Shown here piece after piece: positions 11,241-22,932 of a stretch of 64,000 bases of DNA (its first letter is position 1; every line of letters begins with the position of its first letter). Source of the stretch: Apodemus sylvaticus. Its lineage: Eukaryota > Chordata > Mammalia > Rodentia > Muridae. The DNA is taken from the NCBI RefSeq assembly GCF_947179515.1, contig NC_067481.1, positions 43,520,900 to 43,584,899 of the forward strand. Direction: 5' to 3'. A model generated the notes under the pieces. The model had not been told where the DNA came from. It saw only the letters and a program-made list of their open reading frames with translations, and made no database searches. Made by a program: the position numbers and the translations under genes.

Positions 11241-12261
11241 ATACCAAAAGGCCACAGAATAAAATGAACAGTAGAAAAAGGCACACAAGGTAGCGTCCAG
11301 GAGTACTCCCTCTTACCAGTCATAGGACAGTGCTCCACCTTTCTAACAGAGGAATGTGAAGGCATATGTAGCCTGTGCTAGCTAGAGATGCTCACCCAGC
11401 TATGCTGTTGGGTTAGGTAGAGATGCTCACCCAGCTATGCTGTTGGGTTAGGTAGAGATGCTCACCCAGCTGTGCTATTGGGTTAGGTAGAGATGCTCAC
11501 CCAGCTATGCTGTTGGGTTCGGTAGAGATGCTCACCCAGCTGTGCTGTTGGGTTAGGTAGAGATGTTCACCCAGCTGTGCTATTGGGTTAGGTAGAGATG
11601 TTCACCCAGCTGTGCTGTTGGGTTAGGTAGAGATGCTCACCCAGCTGTGCTGTTGGGTTAGGTAGAGATGCTCACCCAGCTGTGCTATTGGGTTAGGTAG
11701 AGATGCTCACCCAGCTGTGCTGTTGGGTTAGGTAGAGATGCTCACCCAGCTGTGCTGTTGGGTTAGGTAGAGATGCTCACCCAGCTGTGCTGTTGGGTTA
11801 GGTAGAGATGCTCACCCAGCTGTGCTGTTGGGTTAGGTTTTTAACTGGGGGTGGGGGGTCAGTCCTGTAGGTATATCATAGGCTGACTGAACCAGATGAA
11901 GCCGTAGAGAACGGTCTGAAGTCCTTCTTATTAGGTAAGCTATTCTGAGGCCTCAGAGGTCACTGTGAGGAGACACTCCAGACCAGTTCTCTCTCTGAAA
12001 GGCTAAGGTTTAAAGAATCAAATCTGTTTAGTTAATCCTGCCCCACCCCCCAAAAGAATAACTTTAAAATTGGGCAGTCATATCATATAGTCCAACCTGG
12101 CCTTGAACTCTCTTCATTGACCTCCTGGCCTCCTGCCTCCACTTCCCAAGTGCTGGAGTTTATAGGCATGTATTACCATATCCAGTCTCCCTATGTGGAA
12201 TTCTCCAGTTGCCCCTAAACAAAGAGGCTAAGAAGCCACTGTCCTAACCCCGAGGGAAGCT
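11241..12261 (-). other. Rnf135: Putative Rnf135 3' UTR
   Basis: Non-coding sequence from the stop codon to the first AATAAA. It contains an old B1-like fragment (about 12080-12190, antisense) and the 35-bp minisatellite. The extent depends on the unverified poly(A) site. Confidence 0.45.
11382..11836 (+). repeat. Minisatellite, 35-bp unit x 13
   Basis: Thirteen head-to-tail copies of a 35-bp unit containing gtagagatgctcacccagct and gctgttgggttag, with period exactly 35 and only a few positions varying (tatgc/tgtgc, gctc/gttc, ctgttg/ctattg). There are no spacers. It lies between the Rnf135 stop codon and the first downstream AATAAA. On the transcript strand each unit carries ggtgagc or a variant of it, which resembles a splice donor. 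Confidence 0.96.
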
Positions 12262-12788
12262 TCATGTGTTTAGTTGCTTTATTTCCAGGTAGTTTCCAGG
12301 ACTTAAGCCATACAGCCAGAAGGCAGGATGCAGAGGAGAGGAGCTGGAGACCGCACACTCATACAGAAGCCTCTCCTGACCAGCCACTGAGAAGGCAAGC
12401 TTCCCCAGGTCGAGGTCCAGCCACACGCCCACAACCTCAGGGAGGCCCGAGTGCAAGTCTGTTTTCTTCATCATGGCCCAAGCAGAGAACTGGCCAGGCC
12501 CTTTCCACTCTATACACCAAGAGTCCATGGTCCTTCCCAGCATCCCGTCCCGCTTCATGCCCCAAGAAGCCACCCCAACAGCCCAGTGCCTGCAGTTCCT
12601 AGTGTCCACTTCCCAGTACTTCTTTCCAGAGGAGAGGGCCTGAGAACATAAGACCTGGCTAATTGAAAATCTCTCCGGACTCCAAGGATAGGAGTGTAGA
12701 CCATGAGCCACAGTCACTCTCCGGCAATTGTTGGAAACCTCCAGGTTACAGGAGATGCTCCTCAGGTCAAAGGTTGGACTGATGGCCC
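12262..12788 (-). CDS. Rnf135: Rnf135 exon 5 (PRY-SPRY domain) and stop
   Basis: 527 nt, residues 244-418, then TGA at 12262-12264. Acceptor CCTCAG|GGGCCATC. Shows the PRY/SPRY landmarks AISPTFDLRSISC, LEVSNN, QVLCSQALSSGKKYWEVD, HWAVGVAS, LGRTMDSW, GVWLDLDLGKLAF and HPAFWLYGLSPGNYLEI. It reads KLAF-SVAGQE where human has KLAFYSVDNQE, an in-frame loss of one residue. Confidence 0.95.
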
Positions 12789-13383
12789 CTGAGGAGGTAT
12801 AAACACCACAGTCAGTTGTGTTTTTCACTTTTTTGTTTTGTTTTGTTTTTTTTCTTTTTTCGAGACAGGGTTTCTCTGTGTAGCCCTGGCTGTCCCGGAC
12901 CTCTGGAAGAGCAGCCAAGTGCTCTTAACCACTAGCCATCCCTCCAGTCATGGATAGCCAGTTTTGGACCGCCCATGTTGGAAGTTATTTACACAATAGC
13001 AAGAAGTAGTGTTTTTCATTTTTGGCATAATATTTACCAATAAATCGATACATAACATGAGAGAAGCACTACATAACCCTCATCTGCATTATCAATACCC
13101 TATTCCTGTTCTTATTTTCTTTTCTGACCTTCCAGCAAGAAGTTATCTCTGAATTCCAAAAAACATAGTCATAATTTTTCTCAATACCTGTGTATGAGCA
13201 TGGATACCTATGGCAAGATCTATGTGTTATTTGTTTGGATATAATTCTCTCCTTCTCCCTCCGTCCCTCTGTCCCTCTGTCCCTTCCTGTCTAGTCAAGG
13301 GAATGAGATCCAGGGTCTCACTCCCACACTCCCAGCCCCTATTGGTAAGAACTTGAATACTTTGTCCTTTCTTTCTTTTTCTT

Positions 13384-13430
<47 letters not shown>

Positions 13431-16400
13431 GTCTTTTGGATTTGGTTTTTTCGAGACAGGGTTTCTCTGTATATTCCTGACTGACCTGGAACTCACTCTG
13501 TAGACCAGGCTGGCCTCGAACTCAGAAATCCGCCTGCCTCTGCCTCCCAAGTGCTGGGATTAAAGGCGTGCGCCACCACTTACTGTGGCTTACTGTGTCC
13601 TTTCTGCTCTAGGCACTTCTCTCTCTCCCTCCCCATCTCTTGTGCAGCCATAAGGCGATTTTACCATGTTATTATTGGCATTGCAAAGATAGGAGAACCA
13701 CGGCCCTAGGAGGTAACTAGTCCAGGCTTACATAGCTATCTAAAGAGCAGCTAGCATCAAAACCAGGGATTCGGGGGCATGTGCTCTTAGGGGGACCACC
13801 TAGCCTGGGCTAACACAGTATATATGAACCAGGGGGAGCGAACAGGCAGCTGTAACTGATGATGCCAGCATAGATGTGCTTGGGATCTAAGTGCTCAAGG
13901 ACAGACGAGCCCAGCATTTAGGACTCTGAACCCTCTTTGCCTTAGTATGAAGCTCTCTATCTGAAGGGACCTCGTCTAGAAGAAAAAAAAAAAAACAAAG
14001 ATAGAAAGTCCAAGATAGTTTCATGGTGGTGGCACTTGCCTTTAATCCCAGTCAGGGGGTTCTCTAAGTTTGAGGCCAGCCTGGTCTACAGAGTGAGTTC
14101 CAGGACAGCCAGGGCTACATAGAGAAACCCTATCTTATATGTTTGGACAAAGAGAGAGAGAGAGAGAGAGAAAGAGGGAGGGGGGAACTGGCACAGCACA
14201 TTTTTGCAGTTCCTCTATGCAGCATATAAGTAAGAATTTTTCAGATTGAGTCTCAGGTAGCCCAGGCTGGTCTCAAACTCACTAGGTAGCTAAGGATATC
14301 CTTGAAACACTGATCCTCCAATTTCTTCCTCCTATCACACCTGGTTTATGCGGTGCTGGGGGAACTTTTGCATGCTGGGAAAGTACTGTCTACGGAGTTC
14401 TATCCCAGCTCCAGTAGGTTCGTTTTAAGTAGCCCTCATACTTACATAGGGGAAAGTGAGAAGCTTTCCTGGGTAACCTCTGGTCAGGCAGCAGGCACAA
14501 GGAAGATGTCATGTCTAGGATTTAAAGGAATAATTGGGAAGAGGGAGCCCCATTAGCAAACGTCAAACCAAAGGCATCCTGTAAGCTTAGGGTTTCTCAG
14601 AGCCTGCTTTATTTAGGGTTCTGTAAAGCTTCAACCTCCCTTCTAGCCCACCAACCAACGTTTGGGGAGAAATATGGATAGTCGGACAAGGGGGCTATGG
14701 ACCTGTTTAGAAGTAGTTCGCTGGGACAATTCAAATTGTTGTGGTCAGGATATTAGCAGTCCAGTCCAATAGCAAACACCAAACATGAATCAGTAGCAGT
14801 GGCTTGATCCAGCAGAAACTGTGAGGCTCTCCCCAATCGGCATGAGTCAGCAGAAGCAGCAAGAAGCCACCTGAATACCACAAGAAGTTTTTGTGGTGCA
14901 TTTCTTTCTATGAAGTCACAACAAGCGAAGACCAGCAAAGTACTGCAGGATGTAGCAATGCAAGAGTCCTTTCACTGTCTGTGGGGTTCCTTCTCAAGTG
15001 TCTGCCTCAGCAAAACATCCTCTCATGGGACAGCTTCCAGAAAAACATCAAGTGACTCAACTGAGTCCAAAGAAACCAAAAATGTCCACTTCAGCATCCA
15101 ACTGTGACACAGTGGGCACAGGCCTGCATTCTTCATCATTAGCACATTTCTGGGTGTCTGGCTTGTGCCAGACCCCACATTCGGACCAAGAACATGCAGC
15201 CCCATGTTATCATTGTGGGACTTTTTTTTTTCTAAACCATTTTCCCCCACATAACCCCAAACTCCTTGCTAACAGGGAAGTTGTTCATCTCTTTATTCTA
15301 AACATTAAGAAACATAGACAGAAAGTATTCTATGCATATTTATTAAATAAACAAATACAATTCCAGGAGATTGCAGCACCCTCAAATCCAGAATACTCAC
15401 ACTCCCAGGTCAGCACCACAAACAATCATTACATAATCCAGGTAACATGAGCTGACACAAGGTTCACGACCAGTCCCAGCACCTTCGACTCTCCATGCTC
15501 CACATTTAACTATGCACCTTAGCAAATGTATCCTCTAGACTGTAATGACCATAGGAAGGTGGGAAAGAGAGGAAAGCCCTACAGCATGGCAAAGGTGGAC
15601 TCTTCCCCTATTTATCTCTTTTCTGTTCTTCCTTTCCAATATGTGCATGTATATGCATTTGTATGTATATGTGTGTGTACAAAAGTGCATGTGAAGGCCT
15701 GATATTGATGCTGAAAATTACCTTCAATTACTCTTTCACCTTATTCATTGTGATAGGGCCTCTCAGTCAAACCCAGAGCTTGTCTATATGGGTGGTTTTG
15801 CCTGCTTGCTCCAGGGATCTCCTATCTCTGCCTTCCAGTGGTGATTCCCCTGCAGGCCTTACAGCAAGCAAGGGAAAAACCAGTCAGGGTGAGATCAGCT
15901 CAGCCAAATTTTATTGTTTTCAGCACTGGACCAGGACCTCTAGAGCCTAGCCCAGATCATTTTACTTTAGCCACAGGTGGTATTTTGGCCTAGGGGGTGC
16001 ATTATTATTAGGAGGTGTGGCCTTGGTGGAGTAAGTGTGGCCTTGTTGGAGGAAGTGTGTCACTTTGGGGGTAGGCTTTAAGAAGTTCTCCTAGCAGCCT
16101 TTAGAACAAGATATAGAACTCTCAGTTCCTCCAGCACCATGCCTGTCTAAACACCACCATGCTTCCTGCTGTGATGATAATGGACTGAACTTTTAAATCT
16201 TTAAGCCTGCGCCAATAAAAATGTTGTCCTTTATGGGAGTTACCTTGGTCATGGTGTCTCTTATTTAAACAGAGCACGATTTTGGAAAAAAGGATTCAGG
16301 TAACCATTATCTCAGTCCTATGAGTTTAAGGAATGCTTACATCAGAGCTCTCAGCAAAGTGCACGTGGCTCCTTCACAAGAACGGGTGCTGTCGACTCAG

Positions 16401-17369
16401 ACGATCGTGCCCAAGATTTACAGTCTAGAGATACTGATCAATGTAAACATAATGCCTGTGCAAGACAGGATGTGCCCGTCGCCAAGACAACGCAAAGTCA
16501 CTTAGACCGCTGTGAAGCACAAGTGCCATCACTCATACGGATGGGCTTTACAGTCTAAAAGCAAGGCTCAAGATTTAAGGGAGACGGTCTGAGCTAAGTA
16601 AATACATAAATTCTGGACAATACGAGCAGAGCCTGTCTCCGACAGCAAAGATCACCAGGTGGCAGTCCAGGAAGGGCAGCTGGCTGCGCACCTCAGTCCA
16701 CTGAAGAGGAAAGCTGTCTGTGTGTTTAACTCTCTGCCCTCTACATTGCTCGTCTGTGCGCACAAGGCCCTTTCCCTTCTGCACCTTCCCAAGCTGGAAT
16801 GACAGGTGGGCCTCCACAGCCACCTGGCGTTTATGACGGTCCAAGGGGTCCCAGCTTCAGTCCTCACATTTGGGCCACAAATGCTTTAGCCACTGAGCTG
16901 ACTCCCCAACCCCCAATCTGTACCTTGTGACAGCAAAACAGAGCAAAAGTAAGGCTCGGGTTGAGTTGAAAGACTAGCTAGGTGAGAGCTGTGGTATCTC
17001 AGGGCAGAATAGGGCAAGTGTCAATCAGAAGCCATTCTGTTTGTTTGTAGTCAAGGTCTTAAGTAAACCATGCTGACCTTAAACTTGCCAGGATTTTAAA
17101 TATTCACTATGCTTGGATTCAAAGCCAGGCTCAAAATTCAGGTCAGCTCTGAAATAACTCAAGTGTCTGTCAGTGAATAAATGATTATTCAAAATGTGGC
17201 AATACACTTTAAAAAAAGGAATTCTGACACATGCTACAACATGAATGAACCTGAAAAATATTAATCTAAGTGAAATAAAATAGTGAGAAAAAACACAAAC
17301 ACTGAAGTTTAGGGGATGTAACTCACTGATAGATCATAGCTCTGGCATGCACAAAGCCCTGGTTTTGAG

Positions 17370-17406
<37 letters not shown>

Positions 17407-17891
17407 AGATGAATCAATTTTCTCATGTGAAGTTTAGGATTGACATACATGTGAGTTCACATACTGTGGCAGCATGCACATATGCACCAGATAGGGACCC
17501 AGCACCAAGAAGGGATCAACATTCCCCATTCAAACCCAGAAACTATCTATCTCCAGTTGATAACCTCTCAGGAAGAAAAGATAAGGTTTCTTCCTGGCAA
17601 AACAATCCACACTTCAGACCTGGGGCCATGGTAGCTGTAAATGGCTAACACAAAACTAACTCAATGAAGGTGTTTTGTCTCACTGCCTTGTCTGAGCTTT
17701 TATTTTTTTTAAACCTTACAGGACTTTTTCAGGTATATATATTTTCACGGGACATAAGTGTGTCCAATTGTTTTGCATTTCTTTTGTTATATCTATCTAT
17801 CTATCTATCTATCTACCTATCTATTTACTTTGGTTCTTATTTTTTAATCTTCTTTTTAATTTAGATACAAGTTTGCTTTATAATGACAGTG

Positions 17892-17933
<42 letters not shown>

Positions 17934-20900
17934 GAATTCCAGTTGTCAAAAGGTAGAGGACAAGCCGGGCAGTGGCGGCTCACGCCTGTAATCCCAGCAC
18001 TATGGGAGGCAGAGGCAGGCGGATTTCTGAGTTTGAGGCCAGCCTGGTCTACAGAGTGAGTTCTAGGACAGCCAGGGCTACACAGAGAAACCCTGTCTGG
18101 AAAAACCAAAAAATAAAACAAAACAAAACAAAAAAAGGTAGAGGACAGTAGAATACAAAGATATATGATAAGAATAAAGATTCAACTTTTTCAACTTTGC
18201 AAGATGAAAAATTTCTCAAGATTGATTATACAACCATGTAAATATAATTAACAGTTGGCTCAGCTGCATTTAAAAATTGCTAACCAAATAAATTTGGTGT
18301 CTTAGTGATATTCTTGCTATGATGAAACACCATAACCAAAAGCAAGTTGGAAAGGAAGGAGTTTATTTGGCTTATCGTTTCATGTTGCTGTTCATCATCA
18401 GAGGATGTGTGGAAGGAAGGAAGGAAGGAAGGAAGGAAGGAAGGAAGGAAGGAAGGAAGGAAGGAAAGAAGGAAGGAAGGAAGGAAGGAAGGAGAGAACA
18501 AAGGAGGGGGGGAAGAGAAGGAAGGAAGGAGGGAAGAAGGAAAGGAAGGAAAGGAAGAAGGAAGGAGGAAAGGAAAGAAGGAAGGAGGAAGGAAGGGAGA
18601 AAGAAAGGAAGAAGGGAGGAAGGGAGGGAGGGAGGAAGGTGAAACAAAAAAACCAAATCTGAATTCTGCAGCATATACAGCTACAAGGCCATTTATTTCT
18701 CAAGCTAATTTCTGGAACAACTAATAAACATTATTGAAGCAATCATGCCTTTTCTATTTAAACAGAACACCTTTTAAAGCCAAGTGGTGTTCTTTATGTG
18801 CAGAAGGCAGCCATGGGAGAGGGACCCAGAGGGGAAGCACTTGCTTAGCACACGTGGTCCTCAATAGCACCAAGGCAAAAATCTAAGAAGCAAATGGTAA
18901 AAAGCTATAATAAGATACATACTCCTAAATACATAAAGCAAGCAGTAGCCAGGGGAAATAGTCTTGGGAGGCCAGAGCCCATGTCTAATGTCTGACAGGC
19001 ATTAATTATTGTTTTTTAATGTAAGTTCAGGAGAACAAGAGAAAAAAGTGGTTCCTTCACACTGTTACTATTTAATATTAATACATTCCCCAAATATAAT
19101 ACAGAAATTTTTTTCCTCTCTGAAACAGAACCTCTTTTTTTTTTTAAAGATTTATTTATTTATTTAATGTAAGTACACTGTAGCGGTCTTCAGACACCCC
19201 AGAAAAGGGTATCAGATCTCATTATAGATGGTTGCGAGCCACCATGTGGTTGCTGGGATTTGAACTCAGGACCTTTGGAAGAGCAGTCAATGCTCTTAAC
19301 CACTGAGCCATCTCTCCAGCCCCCTGAGACAGAATCTTACTATGAATTCTAAGAACTCACAGAGACCCAGTTGCCTCTGCCTCTTGCGTCCTGGAATGGA
19401 AGTTGTGTGCCCCTAAACTCAGGCAAAACTGTTTTAAAGGGTTTCCCACACCTTAAATCCCAGCACTCAGAGGCTTGCTGAGTTCGAGGCCAGAATGGAC
19501 TACATAGCAAACTCCAGGACAGAGAGGAGTACAAAGAGAAACCCTGTCTCAAAAACACAAAAGCAAACAAACTTAATTATACATTTCATGCCTATTTTCC
19601 TTCTTACTGCTATCCCTCCCCCAACCCCCAACCCAGACACTCTTTTGAGACAGGGTGCCTCTCATGTACGCCAAGTTGGCCTTTAGCTGATGTTCCATCT
19701 CCACCACCCAAGTGCTGGGAGCGGAGGCACGTACTGGTATGCCTAGTTTCATGCCTTGTTAGTGAAAACATTTACTAATTAGAAAGTAAAAAGAGGCCGG
19801 GCAGTGGTGGCGCATGCCTGTAATCCCAGCACTTGGGAAGCAGAAGCAGGCAGATTTCTGAGTTCGAGGCCAGCCTGGTCTACAGAGTGAGTTCCAGAAC
19901 AGCCAGGGCGACACAGAGAAACCCTGTCTCGAGAAATAAAGTAAAAAGAGGGCTGATGAGATGGAACACTGGGCAGAAGTACTCAGTACCAGGCTTGACG
20001 GTCTCAGTTCATTACCCACGTGGTGGGCAGAGAGAATTATGCTCCCCAAATTATCCTCTTACACACAGATTATGGCAAATATACCTAGAAGATCATTAAT
20101 ACACACATACACAATAAACAAACAAATACATAAAGATTTTTTTTTCTTAAAAGCTCACATAAGCCTAGGAGTTTGAGGTCAGTCCAGGCAATGTAAAGAA
20201 ACCTCATCTCAGAAATGAAAACAGGGGCTGGAGAGATGGCTCAGCAGTTAAGAGCACTTGCTGCTCATGTTGAAGACCCTTGTTTGGTCCCCAGCACAAC
20301 CATCCCTCACTCCAGTACCAGGGGCATGTGATGCCCTCACCATCTTCTGACCTCTGAAGGCACTAGACATACACATAATGTCTTAGATATACATGCAGTA
20401 AAACACCCGTACACATAAAATACATCTAAAGGCAACGAAAGCAGGGAGCAGAGAGATGGCTCAGGGGGTAAAGGCACCTGATGCCAACCAAACAGCCCAA
20501 GTTGGTATAAAGAGAGAACCAATTTCTACCAGTTGTCCTCTGACTTCCACCTACATACAAGCTCTGGCACACACATGACCACTACCACCAAGGCATGTGT
20601 AAGTAAAAATAAAAACAAAAAGCCCAAGTCAGCCTATCTGTAATCTCCTCAGGCCAAAACCAAAGATAAGCTGTAAACTAGATTATGGTTCACAGGTCTT
20701 AAAAATAGGACTTTTGCTTTACTCAGTACTGTGTTAGAGAAAATACCTTGAGTCCATACCCAAAGTGTACATAGCCATAGTCATACCTCAGCTTGCTCCT
20801 ACTCACCCAATCACAGTGAAAACAGCCCAGCTATGGTCCTGAGGTCAAAGAACAAAGCCATAGGCACTTGGCCATCCCCAGTGGCAACCTCTGGTTTCTT

Positions 20901-22888
20901 TGGAAAGTCAGTTATGTCAAATGATGTTTTGCTAAAGCAGACATGTGAAAGGACCCATGATGTTCAGAAGGAAAATAAACATAACCCAACAGACAGTAGA
21001 CGATGCTGGACAGTATAGGTGTGCCTTACCATTCTTTACTGGTCATTGTTTGTCATGACTTCATAGAAAGAAATGCACCAAAAACTTCTGGAGGTGTTCG
21101 AGTGGCTTCTTGCCACTTCCTCGGACTTGGACCTATTGGCAGAATGAGGTGGAAGTGTCTGGATATGCCCTCTGACACAGACTCACGTGTTTTTGCTGAT
21201 GCAAGACCCATGGGAGGACATGTGATGTTTAGAGAAGTATAAATAGGACTCAACAGAGAGCGACAGTGTGCTCGCGTAACTAGCTTTGCAAAGTTTTGGT
21301 GGTCTTGTGTCTTTGTTGATCTTTGCTTCGTTGGGAAAGGCACACTGAGAACTTCTCCTGGCATCCCTGCTGGCCATGGCCGCTCCTGCTGACTCATAAT
21401 GATGCAGCAGAGGCCTGGCTCCTTCTGCTGGATTGTGCCACCGATGATGATGATGATGATGATGATGATTTGTCAGGACACTACTGAACTGGACTGCCTA
21501 CCAGTATCCTGACAAGCAGAGATTGAAATCACCCCCAAGGAACATCATTCAGCAGAATCTCGTGATTTCTCCTGGATCGACCTGCTGTTGCTAAATCATA
21601 AATGGTGTTTGTGGGATTGATCAAGCTGCAGAGGCCAATTCGTGTGAACTGAACTGCTGATATCCTGACTACAGACTGGATTGACTCCAACAACTTTTTC
21701 TTTCTGCTACTCAGGTGGGTGGTGGGCTAGAGGGGAGGTTAAAGCATTTAATAAGCCTTATTAAAAGTAGGTTTTGAAAATACCCAATTTCTTTCATCAG
21801 TCCTGTTCCACTAAACGTCAGCTCACCCCGGATTTGTTCTCTAGGAGTTTCTCTCCATGAGACACTCCCTTGCAGTTTTTCCTGAATTTCTTCTAGATTC
21901 TGGAGAATCTCCTGAATTTTCTTCTGAGATGAACTGAAAGTCACCGGCTTTGGAGAATCCAAGGAAAATTCCTCCTCAGAGGAAGAATCCTGTTGGTCAA
22001 TGAAGAATGAACAATGAAAGGAAAGCCAACCGAGGAACTCCTAAAACACCCAAGCTCTGCCTTCCAGCTGTAATTTTAAATCGAAGTATAACGGGCTTTG
22101 TTTTATTTCATTTTATTCTATTTATTTATTTTGTTGTTGTTGTTTTGTTTTGAGATAGGGTTTCTCTGTGTAGCCCTGGCTAACCTCAAACTCAAGAAAT
22201 TCGCCTGCCTCTGCCTCCCGAGGGCTGAGATGAAAGTACTCGCCATCACCTCCAGGCAGATTTCTTTCTGGGGAGTTGGAATTACAGGTGGTTGTGAGCT
22301 ACCACGCGGGGACTGGAAATCAACCCCAGTTCATCTAGAAAAGCAAGTGCGCATCAATTCTAGCCCCCCTTCACTCACAATTCATTGTTTGTTTGTTTTT
22401 CTTTTTCTTTTTAAAGATTTTGTTTGTTTGTTTATTAAATGTAAGTACACTGTAGTTGTCTTCAGACACACCAGAAGAGGGCATCCAATCCCATTATAGA
22501 TGGTTGTGAGCCACTATGTGGTTGCTAGGATTTGAACTGAGGACCTCTGGAAGAGCAGTCGGTCTTAACTACTGAGCCATCTCTCCAGCCCTGTTTGTTT
22601 TTCAAGACAGGATTTCTCTGTGTAGCCCTGGCTGCCCTGGAACTTGCTTTGTAGCTCAGGCTGGACTCAAACTCACAGAGATCCACCTGCCTCTACCTCC
22701 TGAGTGCTGGAATTAAGGGTCATGTGCCCTGCCTGGCAGTGGTGGCGCACACCTTTGATCCCAGCACTTGGGAGGCAGAGGCAAGCAGATTTCTGAGTTC
22801 AAGACCAGCCTGGTCTACAGAGTGAGTTCCAGGACAGCCAGGGCTACACAGAGAAACTCTGTCTCGAAAAAACCAAATCCAAAAAAAC

Positions 22889-22932
<44 letters not shown>

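Larger units (their letters stand above)
12789..14445 (-). other. Rnf135 intron 4
   Basis: Contains a B1/B2 chimera, one full B1, a B1 at 14025-14138 followed by (GA)n, and a B4-like antisense copy at 14225-14412. 12960-13370 and 13600-13985 show no repeat or gene that I recognise. Confidence 0.7.
14515..21826 (-). other. Rnf135 intron 3
   Basis: Large intron bracketed by two oppositely oriented copies of one LTR-like family. Other contents are an L1 3' end, an L1-derived antisense piece, microsatellites, B1, B2 and B3 copies, and a B4/ID-like antisense copy at 16795-16912. 15460-15600, 16285-16790, 16930-17340 and 18650-19100 show nothing I recognise. Confidence 0.7.

Noticed and set aside
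11382..11836. CRISPR-like array
   Set aside because: The 35-bp repeats are directly adjacent with no unique spacers, in a mammalian genome; it is a minisatellite.
14910..15450. Open frames of 65 and 150 codons on the plus strand
   Set aside because: They lie in and just beyond the antisense side of an LTR-like repeat and show no known domain.
18319..18724. Lys/Glu/Gly-rich and Phe/Leu/Pro/Ser-rich open frames
   Set aside because: Translations of the (GGAA)n tract on both strands.
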